Translations under genes and position numbers: made by a program | Origin: K23-9 sp049680365 | GTDB taxonomy: Bacteria; Planctomycetota; Planctomycetia; Pirellulales; Pirellulaceae | Assembly (NCBI GenBank): GCA_049680365.1 | Contig: JBAUHQ010000107.1 | Location: 34,216 to 98,215, forward strand | DNA length: 64,000 bases | Direction: 5' to 3' | Notes under the pieces: generated by a model | Database searches by the model: none | Told to the model about the DNA's origin: nothing | The model's input: only the letters and a program-made list of their open reading frames with translations | Shown here: piece after piece, positions 45,193 to 54,798 of the stretch | Layout: the number at the start of each line of letters is the position of its first letter | Numbering within the stretch: the stretch's first letter is position 1

Positions 45193-47343
45193 ATGGAGAA
45201 CGCAGCAGCCGACATCACCCTCGCCACGCGGCTGCAGTTTTTGCCGGGAGTAGGGCCAGGACGTGCCAATATTTTGGAGAAACTTGGTCTGCGAACCGTC
45301 CGCGATCTGCTGTTTCTTTTCCCGCGCGACTACGAACTCCCCGCACCGCCGGCCAGCGTGATGCAGCTCCGCGAGGGAGTTCCCGCTTCGCTTGTGGGAA
45401 CCATCACCGACGCCGAAATTGTCTCGCGCACACCCGGCAAATCGGTTTTCGGAGCGATTGTCGAAAACGAAACGGGCGCGGTGAGGATTCTGTTCTTCAA
45501 CCAACCGTTCCGCGCCGACCATTTGACTTTTGATCGCCAAGTCATGATTTCGGGTGAACCGAAGTTGAACGGCCTGCGTTGGGAGTTTGTTCATCCCAAA
45601 GTCACGATGCTGGACGAAGTTGGCGGCGATGGATCGATTCCACGACCACGCATCCTGCCGATCTATCCGCTGACCGAAGGCATCAAGCAGGCCGATCTGC
45701 GCAAGTTGACTCGTGATTTATTGCCGCCGATTGTCGCCACGCTGACCGAAGTCATGCCGGATCGACTGCGATCATTAGCGGCTCAGTCACTTCGTCAAGC
45801 CGGGATCAAAGTAACCAGTGCGCTACCGCCGATCGGCCAAGCGCTTCAGCAAATTCATCATCCCGACGACGAAGAATCACTGCTCTGGGCGCGAACACGG
45901 TTTGTCTTCCAAGAACTGTTAGTGATGCAATTCGCGTTAGCCATGCGCAGGAGAAAACTCACGACCGACTTGAAAGCCCCGCCTCTACCAGCGTCCGCCA
46001 TCATCGACGCGCGAATCATGAAACGGTTTTCGTTTGAGCTAACCGGCGATCAGAAAACCACAATCAAGGAAGTCGCCAGTGACATGCAGCGACAATTTCC
46101 AATGAACCGACTTTTACAAGGCGACGTCGGCAGCGGTAAAACCGTCGTGGCCATTTACGCCATGATGCTGGCGGTGGCCAACGATCACCAAGCCGTGTTA
46201 ATGGCCCCCACCGAAGTCCTGGCAAGACAACACTACCGCACGCTCACGCAAACGCTGGCCGGTAGTCGCGTGCGAGTTGGTTTGCTGTGCGGATCATTGA
46301 CGGTAAGCCAACGACGGGACGTCTTACAAAAACTGGAGAGCGGCGAAATAGATCTACTCGTCGGCACGCAGGCGTTGCTCAGCGATAACGTCGTCTTTTC
46401 TAAACTCGGGCTTTGCGTGATCGACGAGCAGCACAAGTTCGGCGTCGGCCAACGCGTCGCGCTTCGCAGCGGCGGCGTTGATCCGCATTATTTGGTCATG
46501 TCTGCCACACCCATCCCCAGGTCGGTCGCGATGACGTTGTTTGGTGATGTGGATTTAAGCACGCTGCGAGAGAAACCGCCCGGTCGTGGCATTGTCAACA
46601 CATACCTTTCTCATGACGGTTGGCGTGATCGTTGGTGGGCGTTCGTTTCGACGCAGCTTGACGAAGGCCGCCAAGCCTTTGTGGTCGCACCGCGAGTCAG
46701 CGGCGCCCAGTCAACGGACGACGAAAGCGAAGACATCGCATCGGTCGAAACGATCTTTGCAGAACTTTCTACCGGTTCGCTGGCAAACTACAACGTCGGC
46801 CTCCTTCACGGACGCATGGCCAATGACGAAAAACAGGCGATCATGCAGGACTTCGCCTCAGGCAAGCTGCAAGTCTTGGTCAGCACGACCGTGATCGAAG
46901 TCGGCATCGACGTACCCAACGCGACCGTGATGACGATTCTTGGTGCTCAGCGTTTTGGACTCGCGCAACTGCATCAACTTCGCGGTCGCGTTTCGCGAGG
47001 CACCCACGCCGGGCACGTTTGTGTTTTCACCGACGGACCTCAATCACCTGAAGAAAACGAGCGGTTGAAAGTGTTCGAGCAAACGAACGACGGTTTCGAA
47101 TTAGCCGAAGCCGATTTTCGCATGCGTGGCCCGGGCGATCTGCTGGGACGAAAACAGAGTGGTATGCCGCCAATGCGAATCGCTGACTTGCACGAAGACA
47201 TCCAAATTCTCGCCGTCGCTCGAGAGATCGCTCAAGCCATGATCGACGAAGATCCCGAACTTTCCGCCGAAGATCTGGTCGAGCTTCGCAGCCAAGTCAT
47301 CCGCCGCTATGGGAAACGGCTTGAGCTAGGCGATGTGGCGTAA
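45193..47343 (+). CDS. recG: ATP-dependent DNA helicase RecG
   Basis: A 716-residue RecG, the branch-migrating helicase that rescues stalled replication forks. The N-terminal part has FLPGVGPGRANILEKLGLRTVRDLLFLFPRDYE and an OB-fold wedge domain. The helicase domain holds GDVGSGKTVVA (Walker A), VIDEQHKFGV (DEQH box), SATPIPRSVAMTLFGD and, later, TTVIEVGIDVPNATVM and LHQLRGRVSRG. An AGGAG ribosome binding site lies 8 bases before the ATG at 45193, which decides this start over the TTG at 45142. Confidence 0.96.
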   Translation: MENAAADITLATRLQFLPGVGPGRANILEKLGLRTVRDLLFLFPRDYELPAPPASVMQLREGVPASLVGTITDAEIVSRTPGKSVFGAIVENETGAVRILFFNQPFRADHLTFDRQVMISGEPKLNGLRWEFVHPKVTMLDEVGGDGSIPRPRILPIYPLTEGIKQADLRKLTRDLLPPIVATLTEVMPDRLRSLAAQSLRQAGIKVTSALPPIGQALQQIHHPDDEESLLWARTRFVFQELLVMQFALAMRRRKLTTDLKAPPLPASAIIDARIMKRFSFELTGDQKTTIKEVASDMQRQFPMNRLLQGDVGSGKTVVAIYAMMLAVANDHQAVLMAPTEVLARQHYRTLTQTLAGSRVRVGLLCGSLTVSQRRDVLQKLESGEIDLLVGTQALLSDNVVFSKLGLCVIDEQHKFGVGQRVALRSGGVDPHYLVMSATPIPRSVAMTLFGDVDLSTLREKPPGRGIVNTYLSHDGWRDRWWAFVSTQLDEGRQAFVVAPRVSGAQSTDDESEDIASVETIFAELSTGSLANYNVGLLHGRMANDEKQAIMQDFASGKLQVLVSTTVIEVGIDVPNATVMTILGAQRFGLAQLHQLRGRVSRGTHAGHVCVFTDGPQSPEENERLKVFEQTNDGFELAEADFRMRGPGDLLGRKQSGMPPMRIADLHEDIQILAVAREIAQAMIDEDPELSAEDLVELRSQVIRRYGKRLELGDVA

Positions 47344-47454
47344 TTCGCTGCTATTTCAGCCCAACTTTTTTGCGGACTTATCAATTCGCGTTTCGCCAAT
47401 TATTGTGAGGGCCGCGAAATTCATCCGCCTCAACTCCCCTGTAAAGATTCTTCG

Positions 47455-48441
47455 ATGGCAAAGTACGACGTTTTCGGTGTGGGCAACGCCCTGGTAGACA
47501 TTCAAGCCCGCGTGCCCGATTCCGTTTTGACCGAACTGGCGATCGACAAAGGCATCATGACACTGGTTGATGACGCTCGCCAAGTCGACGTTCTGGGCAA
47601 GCTGCACGGTGCATCGCTCAGCCGCTGTGCTGGTGGTTCGGCCGCGAACACGATTGTCGCTGTGGCAGAGTTTGGTGGCACAGCAGGTTTTGTCGGTAAA
47701 ATCGGCGATGACCCCACTGGCGAATTTTTCTTGAAAGACATGCGTGAGCTAGGCGTCAAGATCGACGTCAAACCAGCCACCGCACCCACGGGAACGTGCG
47801 CGGTCTTGATCACCGAAGACGCGCAACGAACGATGCTGACCAACCTTGGCGCGTCGGCGACATTGGGCGTTGACGATATTCACGAAGCGATGATCAAGGA
47901 TTCGACATACGTGTACATCGAAGGCTACCTGCTGCCCGGTCCAGACACGAAAGCCGCCGCTTACAAAGCCATCGACATCGCGAAAAAGAATGGCGTTAAA
48001 GTCGCCTTTACAGCATCAGACCCCTTCTTGGTCAACATGCTCAAAGATGAAATTTGGGAACTAATTACCGGCCCAGTGGATTTGTTTTTCTGTAACGAAG
48101 AAGAAGCGAAAAGCTTGACTGGCGAATCTGATCCAATTCAGTGCGCTGCAAGGATTCACGATCATTGCGAGAACGTCGCGCTGACCTTGGGCCCCAAGGG
48201 ATCGATCTTGATGCACGGTGGCGAAGCCTTGCCAGTCGAAGGTGTCGAAGTCAGCGCGCTAGATACCACCGGTGCAGGCGACATGTATGCAGGAGCGTTG
48301 TTGTACGGCATCACCAACGGCATGAGCTGGCAACAAGCTGGCCACTTAGCATCGCACGCTGCCGCCCGAGTCGTCGCCCAAATGGGTGCCAGACTGGAGC
48401 ACAAATTCACACAGGCCGAAGTAAAAGAGTTGTGCAGCTAA
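47455..48441 (+). CDS. PfkB-family kinase, adenosine-kinase type
   Basis: A 328-residue ribokinase-fold kinase. N-terminal GVGNALVDIQA and RCAGGSAANTIVAVAEFGGTAGFVGKIGDD are PfkB hallmarks; the catalytic base region is DTTGAGDMYAGALLYG. The N terminus and the NALVD segment resemble the adenosine/sugar kinase group in which bacterial adenosine kinases are found. In view of the purine phosphorylases at the left end it could act in purine salvage, but the substrate is inferred. It follows recG by 111 bases. Confidence 0.88.
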   Translation: MAKYDVFGVGNALVDIQARVPDSVLTELAIDKGIMTLVDDARQVDVLGKLHGASLSRCAGGSAANTIVAVAEFGGTAGFVGKIGDDPTGEFFLKDMRELGVKIDVKPATAPTGTCAVLITEDAQRTMLTNLGASATLGVDDIHEAMIKDSTYVYIEGYLLPGPDTKAAAYKAIDIAKKNGVKVAFTASDPFLVNMLKDEIWELITGPVDLFFCNEEEAKSLTGESDPIQCAARIHDHCENVALTLGPKGSILMHGGEALPVEGVEVSALDTTGAGDMYAGALLYGITNGMSWQQAGHLASHAAARVVAQMGARLEHKFTQAEVKELCS

Positions 48442-48529
48442 CCTTCGTTGTCTCGACGCTCCGCGACGTGACGCTGCATTCATCAGGGCACGACACTCCG
48501 CCGCGCCGCGGATCGTCGGAGCAACTTCC

Positions 48530-50941
48530 TTACTTCGCAGGCAATGTGATCACGTACGCTTGGTCCTTGATCACGACCAACAGTTCCTTTTCTTGCGACA
48601 GGTACTTCTTCTGCTCTTCGTCCAGTTCCTTCAGCAACTCAAAATACTCGTCGCTGAACTGCACGACAGTTTTTGCCTCAGCGATCTGTTCCTTCGTCGC
48701 TTGTGAATCGACCAACCGCTCCGCTCGCAAGTAAAACGTCTTCGATCCGATCCGCTTGACCACATCGGCGATCGACTTATTCACTTTCGCTTCCGAAGTT
48801 GGTGCGAGTCCACCGCGTGGAGCACCACCAAACCCGCCGCCTCCCAATCCACCGCCAGCGTTTCCTGCGACGTTTGGCGCAGCTAATCCGCCGCTAGTGC
48901 TACGCCCGAGGCTCTGCATGGGCGCGGGGGTAGTCAAAACTGATCGACGATCGCCAAATGAATCCGACATCGCCATTTCCATTTCCTGCAACTTGTCATT
49001 GGCTCGATTGGCACTTTTGAAGGCACCCTTCAAGGCACGCTGTTGAAATGCAGACTGGCCTGACTCTTCATCCAACGCTCGTAGATTGCTCTGAGCCATT
49101 CGACGGCCGGAGCTGAGATCGTTCAAGTCGGTTTTCTCTTCCGCCAAGTATGCGGTGTACGGCGTCAAAATTCCGTGGCGTTTGGAAAGTGAAATCAGCT
49201 CGTCCACCATTTCTTTGTTCTCGCCATGCAAGTCAATGTCATCAATGATCTGACCGATGCGGCGCGTCGCCCAAAGACGCTCGACAAAGATGTTCTTGCC
49301 ACTGCCTGTCGAAGCGGGCAATTCATCCTCGAACACAAACTCTTGCGGCTCACCCAAAAAATCACCGGTCAACTTGATTTTCAATTGGCCCGCTTTCCGA
49401 TACCGGCCGACGATCACCAATTGGTCGCCAGAAAACAAGTCGTACATGTCCGACGGATACAACTGACGCGTCCGACCTTCTTTACCATCGATCGTTAATT
49501 TAATTTTTGCGTCCGTCAAAGCTGGTGCACCGATGCGGTCATAGAGTCGGCTAACGGCTTGATCCAACGGCTGTCCCGGTCTGACGTACATCGTCTGCCC
49601 TAAACAAATGCTGGCCAGTTTGTCCAACAAACGACTATTTACATCATGTCCCACACCCAGGCTGAACAATCGCGTCGCTTCACCAAGTCGGCCCTTCGCG
49701 TTGTCAGCAATCTTCATCGCGTTCCGCTCGCCCACCGTGGGACGGCCATCCGTCATAAACACGACATAGGCAGGCCCGTCAGCTTGCTGGGCCATCGCGA
49801 GTGCTTGTTTGAGCGCCTCGTCGATGTTCGTGCTGCCGCCAGCTAGCATCGAATCGATATACTCCCTGGCGTCCGTGCGTGTTTCCTTGTCCGCTGATGC
49901 CAGTTCGCTGCGAAAGTTCTCCACCACGCTGTCGTAGTTGATCAGCGTGAATCGATCGCGACCCTTCAATTTGCCGACCACGTAGTCCGCAGCCTTGCGA
50001 GCCTGATCGATCTTCTCGCCCTTCATGCTGCCGCTCTTATCCATCACCAAGATCACGTTCTTGCCAATCTTCTTCTGATCGCCCTGAGCTTCCGGCAATT
50101 GCGGCTGAATCATCAACATGAAATACCCGTCCTCGTCTTGCTCGGGACGATGAGCAACCACCGAAAGCTGCACGGGCGAATCACCCGTATCCCACATCAC
50201 GCGAAAATCACTGTCAGGCACTTTGCCTTTTGCGGTGTACTGGAACTTGACGACCTTGTCGCCATCGCGATCAATCTCAATGTCATGCGTGGGGCTGTAG
50301 ACGTTGCCCAGTTTCGTCTCACTACGAATGCGTCCACGAATCGCGACTTCGGCAATCGGGCTGCAAGTGAATTTCGTCGGCGCAAGCGGCAACAACCAGT
50401 CGTTCAGCGATCCACTTCGTTTGCACAACTGGGTGTAACGCAGCGAGACAGTTCGCTCCGCACCCGCTGGCACGGGGAACACTTGCGTTTGAAACATGCC
50501 GGTCCCGATCCACTGCACGAGCGCAGGATCTTGGCTGCGGCGAACGTAGGACTGATAAATCTCACGAGCCTTATCGGCTTCCAACAGTCGGCCTTCCAAT
50601 TCCTCGCCATCGACCATGAACGTCATTTGATCAATCGCGCCATCGTAGGGCAGTGGAAAGACAAACTTAACTTGCAAGACACGGTTGGTACGATTCTTGA
50701 ATGTCTGACCCACCTGAACCTGGGCCACTTGATCGCGGATCGACGCGTCAATTTCCAGCTTGGCAATGTCATAAAGAAAACCCGGTTGGCCCGGAATCGG
50801 TCGCGGCATGATCCGCGGCAATCGATGCGTGTGGTCCGGATCCACCGAGATCAACAAACCTTGGGCAGACAGACTGCTCGCCCCCGCCAGCATCCCAATC
50901 AAGCCAGCGAAGAACCAAAGTTTGAAAAGATCGCGATACAT
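48530..50941 (-). CDS. exported VIT and von Willebrand A domain protein
   Basis: An 803-residue protein with a signal peptide (FFAGLIGMLAGASSLSAQG). A VIT domain (about residues 50-180) precedes a vWA domain with the metal-ion-dependent adhesion site VILVMDKSGSMKGEKID (near 300), plus later Thr and Asp residues in the pattern of inter-alpha-trypsin-inhibitor-like proteins. A Gly-rich stretch (GNAGGGLGGGGFGGAPRGG) and a helical tail with a Lys/Glu-rich end follow. These proteins are common in planctomycetes and are probably surface adhesion or assembly factors. It converges on the PfkB-family kinase gene. Confidence 0.9.
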   Translation of the reverse strand: MYRDLFKLWFFAGLIGMLAGASSLSAQGLLISVDPDHTHRLPRIMPRPIPGQPGFLYDIAKLEIDASIRDQVAQVQVGQTFKNRTNRVLQVKFVFPLPYDGAIDQMTFMVDGEELEGRLLEADKAREIYQSYVRRSQDPALVQWIGTGMFQTQVFPVPAGAERTVSLRYTQLCKRSGSLNDWLLPLAPTKFTCSPIAEVAIRGRIRSETKLGNVYSPTHDIEIDRDGDKVVKFQYTAKGKVPDSDFRVMWDTGDSPVQLSVVAHRPEQDEDGYFMLMIQPQLPEAQGDQKKIGKNVILVMDKSGSMKGEKIDQARKAADYVVGKLKGRDRFTLINYDSVVENFRSELASADKETRTDAREYIDSMLAGGSTNIDEALKQALAMAQQADGPAYVVFMTDGRPTVGERNAMKIADNAKGRLGEATRLFSLGVGHDVNSRLLDKLASICLGQTMYVRPGQPLDQAVSRLYDRIGAPALTDAKIKLTIDGKEGRTRQLYPSDMYDLFSGDQLVIVGRYRKAGQLKIKLTGDFLGEPQEFVFEDELPASTGSGKNIFVERLWATRRIGQIIDDIDLHGENKEMVDELISLSKRHGILTPYTAYLAEEKTDLNDLSSGRRMAQSNLRALDEESGQSAFQQRALKGAFKSANRANDKLQEMEMAMSDSFGDRRSVLTTPAPMQSLGRSTSGGLAAPNVAGNAGGGLGGGGFGGAPRGGLAPTSEAKVNKSIADVVKRIGSKTFYLRAERLVDSQATKEQIAEAKTVVQFSDEYFELLKELDEEQKKYLSQEKELLVVIKDQAYVITLPAK

Positions 50942-51364
50942 GGTTAATCACTCGTTTTGAGAGGAGAAGAAACATTGCCAACATCAAGAACAACGACGTG
51001 GCATTCGCTTTATTAGACAGAAAATCCAGCACCTCTCGATGAAATACATCAATAACTCCGGACTCAACCCAAAAACGTCCGAAATCCGGGCCAATCACCC
51101 GTGACCACTGCTCAGACGTGTCACCTCCTACTGCACGGCAACTCGTTGAACAGTACGCCGCGCGGATGCGATCGGTTGACGGCACGCTTCCTCGATACGA
51201 TGCCCTTACAAACTCACTACGATTGGGCGACGTGCTCGTGAAGCAATTTCGACATGTTGCTTGCAACTCAGCGCGATACCGCGATTGAACTCATCGATAA
51301 GCAGCTACACAATTATGATTGAGTACTGACTTTGCATCCGAGAATTCCAAAAGAGCGGCACCCT
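50942..51364. other. intergenic region with a possible gene fragment
   Basis: A 423-base gap between divergent genes. Apart from promoters, it contains the putative coding remnant described at 51118-51288. A 165-codon minus-strand frame across the vWA gene start is judged a shadow. Confidence 0.5.
51118..51288 (+). pseudogene. possible truncated fragment of a planctomycete LVKQF-type protein
   Basis: The frame from a GTG at 51118 to a TGA at 51288 encodes about 56 residues, including ARQLVEQYAARMRSVDG and RYDALTNSLRLGDVLVKQF. This looks coding and resembles small planctomycete proteins in which G-x-x-LVKQF is followed by a longer conserved tail. Here the tail is lost after LVKQFR and the frame ends shortly, suggesting a frameshifted or truncated remnant. 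The frame remains open upstream to 51043 with no ATG. Recognition is from memory of the family and could be coincidence. Confidence 0.3.
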
Positions 51365-52096
51365 ATGAAAATCATCGTGGCAATCTTAGCGTCATCAATC
51401 GTCTTTGTTTCCACGGCGCGCGGCCAAGACGAAGGAACTGACTTGGACAACCGACGGCAAATGGCGGAGGAACGTCTTGCGAAGATTGAAGAAAAACGCC
51501 TCGAGTCAGAAGCGTGGCGGCGAGAACAATTGAAGAAACACAAGGAGATCTACAATTCGGCAGCGGACACCATTCTGCAAGCCAAAAAAATCAAGGAGAA
51601 CGAAAGCTCACTCGAAAAGTCATCCACGCTCAACCAAGCGATTTCAATCATTGTCCGCTTGAAAGACAAGACTTTGCGTGATGCTCTGCTAACTCAATTT
51701 TCTGAAAATTGGCAGTTCAACAAAAGAATCAAGCAGAAGATCCGCGAGGCTGAAAGCCTAGATGAGTGGCAATCGGTTGAGGAGGCTACGAATGCCGCGT
51801 TCAGTAAAGCTGACCAGGAAATTGCGCATCTTGCGCATCCCACCCGGCAACAACATCAGAAATTCGTAGAAGAACTGGGTGAAGATCATCCGGCAGTCAA
51901 ACGCAGCGAAGAAGCCGCTAGACGGTTAGAGCAAGGCATTACGAAGAATTCAATCGATTCCGCCTTGGTTCAGTATCACCTGACGCGACGGATCAAATCG
52001 GTTGACCTTGTCAATCAGCTCTTCGATCGGATCGTCGAACTGGAAGCCGAAGTAGAATCGCTTAGAGCAGCCCAAGCACCGAAAGTGTCGGACTGA
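51365..52096 (+). CDS. exported coiled-coil protein of unknown function
   Basis: A 243-residue protein with a signal peptide (IIVAILASSIVFVSTARG). The mature part is strongly charged and helical, with coiled-coil potential over about residues 30-75 and at the C terminus (LFDRIVELEAEVESLRAAQ). No catalytic motif is seen. ATG at 51365 is supported by the signal peptide; a TTG at 51332 is in frame. A terminator follows. Confidence 0.7.
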   Translation: MKIIVAILASSIVFVSTARGQDEGTDLDNRRQMAEERLAKIEEKRLESEAWRREQLKKHKEIYNSAADTILQAKKIKENESSLEKSSTLNQAISIIVRLKDKTLRDALLTQFSENWQFNKRIKQKIREAESLDEWQSVEEATNAAFSKADQEIAHLAHPTRQQHQKFVEELGEDHPAVKRSEEAARRLEQGITKNSIDSALVQYHLTRRIKSVDLVNQLFDRIVELEAEVESLRAAQAPKVSD

Positions 52097-52114
52097 GTTC
52101 GGAATACGATAAAA

Positions 52115-52160
52115 GGGGAGGCCAATTCGCGAGTGAATTGAGACCTCCCCCAGCGTTTTT
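52115..52160 (+). terminator. rho-independent terminator
   Basis: GGGGAGG (52115-52121) pairs with CCTCCCC (52144-52150), and CAATTC with GAATTG inside the same hairpin, followed by a T run at 52156-52160. It lies 19 bases after the coiled-coil gene and may also serve the convergent small secreted protein gene. Confidence 0.8.
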
Positions 52161-52178
52161 AAAATTCGATGGTTTGTG

Positions 52179-52523
52179 TTAGAAGCCAAAGCCGATTGAG
52201 ATGCCGCGACGTCCGTAACCGTAGCCGTACGGGCTGACGCCGAATCCACCTCGATATCCCGAGCGATAGACGGGCCCATGGCCGTAGTAGCTGCGAACGG
52301 GCACACCATAGTGGCCGTGATACACCGGTGCGCGGTACACGGGCACGCTGCGATAAACTGGCACGCTGCGATACGCTGCTCGGTAGGGAACACCGTAGCC
52401 GACGCTGACGCGGGGACCGTACGAATAGCCATAACCGAAATGATCTGCTTTGGCTTCGCTGGGACCGACCACAAACAAACCTGCTGCTGCCAGTGCACCG
52501 GCCAACATTGCTTTTTTAAACAT
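52179..52523 (-). CDS. small exported Tyr/Gly/Arg-rich protein
   Basis: A 114-residue protein with a signal peptide (KKAMLAGALAAAGLFVVGP). The mature part consists of repeats of Tyr, Gly, Arg, Val and Pro such as YRSVPVYRSVPVYRAPVY and YGYGYGRRGISIG, with no cysteines. This composition resembles structural or matrix proteins. It may assemble at the surface. The mature repeats are probably prone to polymerise. It starts at 52523, after a TTGAGGAAGAGCG ribosome-binding stretch. Confidence 0.75.
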   Translation of the reverse strand: MFKKAMLAGALAAAGLFVVGPSEAKADHFGYGYSYGPRVSVGYGVPYRAAYRSVPVYRSVPVYRAPVYHGHYGVPVRSYYGHGPVYRSGYRGGFGVSPYGYGYGRRGISIGFGF

Positions 52524-52833
52524 AAACGCTCTTCCTCAAATTTGGGCTGAAATCGAACTCAGCTAAGTCGTCGACGCCAAAATGACGTGAGTTCTGAATC
52601 CAATCGACTTACGTTGCATCGTAGGGGCCAAATCAATGGCCAGCGGAGCGAATGCGTCGCAAACTGTTGATTGAAAGAGACTTACAACTTTTCGCAATTG
52701 ATCAGCACCACCCAGCAATGTGGATTCAAATCGATCACACTGGATAGTCTTAGCACGTAAGTGCTGGCAAAATGGCTGACGTCACTTTGGCCTCGCGAGC
52801 GGCGTCGCGAGACTACATCAACAGCCGGTGCGT
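52524..52833. other. intergenic region between parE and the small secreted protein gene
   Basis: A 310-base gap holding the upstream region of the small secreted protein gene and a shortened cloverleaf-type repeat at 52745-52816. Nothing else was recognised. Confidence 0.5.
52745..52816. repeat. shortened cloverleaf-like repeat, copy C
   Basis: The right half (52766-52816) matches copies A and B closely, including AATGGCTGACGTCACTTT and the right arm GCGAGCGGCGTCGCGAGACTAC cut here at 20 bases or fewer per motif. The left arm is replaced by a small hairpin AGCAC-GTAA-GTGCT (52752-52765), leaving only TAGTC at the outer left end. Confidence 0.7.
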
Positions 52834-54747
52834 TTAGATATCAATGCCTTCGGCGTCTTCGGCACGCTCCATAATGAAATCGAAACGTGCCGATGCGTCA
52901 CGGCCCATCAAGTCGCTGATGACGCGGTCGGTTTCCAACTGGTCGTCGATTTCGACTTTCAACAGCGACCGTGTGGCGGGGTTGAGCGTTGTGTTCCAAA
53001 GCACTTTGGGCATCATCTCGCCGAGTCCTTTGAAACGCGTGATCTCGGGATTCGCACGCCCTGTGTGTTTGGTCAGGATCTCTTCGCGGTGAGCTTCGTC
53101 TTTGGCCCAGTAGGTTTCTTTGCCGATGTCGATACGGAACAACGGCGGCACGGCAATAAACAGACGACCGTCGGCAATCAGCGCCGGCATGTGCCGATAG
53201 AAGAACGTCAGCAACAACGTCGTGATGTGATGGCCGTCCGAATCGGCATCGGCCAACAGAATGATGCGGTCGTAACGCAGGCTGGCCAGATCGAGATTCG
53301 GTCCGATTCCACAACCCAACGACGAGACCATGTCTTGGATTTCTTTGTTCTCGGTGATTTTCTTTAGCGTCGCGCTTTCGGTGTTCAACACTTTTCCGCG
53401 CAAAGGCAAGATCGCTTGATAATTCCGATCGCGACCTTGCTTGGCACTGCCGCCGGCTGAGTCACCTTCGACGATGAACAGCTCCGTCTTCTGTTTGCCG
53501 CCTGTCAAACAATCGCTCAGCTTGCCGGGCAACAATGTTCGCTTCGCGCCGCCTTTGCGCGACACCGATGCCGACGCGGCGCGTGACGCGGCGCGAGCGC
53601 GCGATGCCGCGATGATCCGCGCGATGATCGCGTCGGCGGTGCTGCGATTGTTGTTCATCCACTGCTCGAGCGCAGGCCTCAGCGCTCCATCGACGGACGC
53701 CTGAACTTCTGGGTTATTCAGCCGGTCTTTCGTTTGGCCTTGGAACTGAGGTTCAGCAATGAAAATAGAAACAATCGCCACCATGCCTTCGCGAATGTCC
53801 TCGTGCGTAATTTTCACACCGCGCGGCGTCAGCGAGTGCATGTCGATGTAGTTCCGAACCGCTTTGCTTAAACCAGCTTTGAAACCATTCTCGTGCGTAC
53901 CGCCATTGGCTGTGGGAATTCCGTTGACATAGCTACGGATGTGTTCGTCGGTTGACTCCGTCCACTTCACGGTCAACTCGATGCGAGCGCTGTCTTCTTT
54001 TCGCAACGTGAAGGGAGCTTCGTGAATCGGATTGGCTTTGCGTTCCTTCAGGACTTTGCCCAGGTAATCGACGATGCCGTCTTCGTGAAGGTACGTTTCT
54101 TTGGTCTTGTTGGCTTCGTCGATGTAGGTGACTTTCAAACCGCGATGCAAGAAGCTGGCCGTTTCCAGTCGCAGACGAATTGTTTCGGTGTTGAAGTCGG
54201 TTTTGGGAAAGATCGTCGGGTCAGGTGTGAACGTGATCGTGGTTCCGCTGCCGCGAACGGCACCTTTCAGCTTCATCAGTTTCGTTTTTGGGATGCCACG
54301 GGCGAACGTCATCTTGTACTGCGCACCGTCGCGTCGTACGACGGCGACCAGCTCTTTGGAGAGTGCATTGACGACTGAGGCACCCACACCGTGCAGACCG
54401 CCGGCGGTTTTGTAGTTGTCGCCATCGAACTTGCCGCCAGCATGCAAAATGGTCAGCACCATTTCCAGCGCGGACTTCTTGGTCTTGGGATGTTTGTCGA
54501 CAGGGATGCCGCGACCGTTGTCCGAAACGGTGACCGTTTGACCGTCTTTGTGAAGTGTGACGGTGATCTCGGACGCGTGACCGTTCATCGCTTCATCGAC
54601 CGAGTTGTCGACGACTTCCCAGATCAAGTGGTGCAAGCCAGCCATGCCGACACCACCGATGTACATGCCCGGACGCTTACGAACCGGATCAAGTCCTTCG
54701 AGCGCGACAATGTTTTTGGCGGTATATGATTTGGTGGCAGTGCTCAT
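52834..54747 (-). CDS. parE: DNA topoisomerase IV subunit B (ParE-type, GHKL ATPase)
   Basis: A 637-residue type IIA topoisomerase B subunit. The ATP-binding region has RPGMYIGG, EVVDNSVDEAMNG, VSDNGRGIPVD and GGLHGVGASVVNALS. The TOPRIM domain has FIVEGDSAGGSAKQGRDR, LPLRGKVLN and LLADADSDGHHI; DADSDG with RLFIAVPPLFRIDIGKETYWA resembles E. coli ParE more than GyrB. No long GyrB insertion is present. The partner gene parC lies upstream on the same strand, separated by a palindromic repeat. GyrB assignment cannot be excluded from this window alone. Confidence 0.88.
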   Translation of the reverse strand: MSTATKSYTAKNIVALEGLDPVRKRPGMYIGGVGMAGLHHLIWEVVDNSVDEAMNGHASEITVTLHKDGQTVTVSDNGRGIPVDKHPKTKKSALEMVLTILHAGGKFDGDNYKTAGGLHGVGASVVNALSKELVAVVRRDGAQYKMTFARGIPKTKLMKLKGAVRGSGTTITFTPDPTIFPKTDFNTETIRLRLETASFLHRGLKVTYIDEANKTKETYLHEDGIVDYLGKVLKERKANPIHEAPFTLRKEDSARIELTVKWTESTDEHIRSYVNGIPTANGGTHENGFKAGLSKAVRNYIDMHSLTPRGVKITHEDIREGMVAIVSIFIAEPQFQGQTKDRLNNPEVQASVDGALRPALEQWMNNNRSTADAIIARIIAASRARAASRAASASVSRKGGAKRTLLPGKLSDCLTGGKQKTELFIVEGDSAGGSAKQGRDRNYQAILPLRGKVLNTESATLKKITENKEIQDMVSSLGCGIGPNLDLASLRYDRIILLADADSDGHHITTLLLTFFYRHMPALIADGRLFIAVPPLFRIDIGKETYWAKDEAHREEILTKHTGRANPEITRFKGLGEMMPKVLWNTTLNPATRSLLKVEIDDQLETDRVISDLMGRDASARFDFIMERAEDAEGIDI

Positions 54748-54798
54748 GAGTTACCTAAAGTAGATCAGCATCAGTCACGGAGGAAATCGTAATAATAA

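Noticed and set aside
50099..50947. Plus-strand open frame (282 codons) opposite the VIT-vWA gene
   Set aside because: Antisense shadow of a real gene with many Arg, His and Gln and no recognisable motif.
50769..51266. Minus-strand frame of 165 codons across the start of the VIT-vWA gene
   Set aside because: It overlaps the real gene in another frame and has no good start or family similarity; a hydrophobic stretch alone was not enough.
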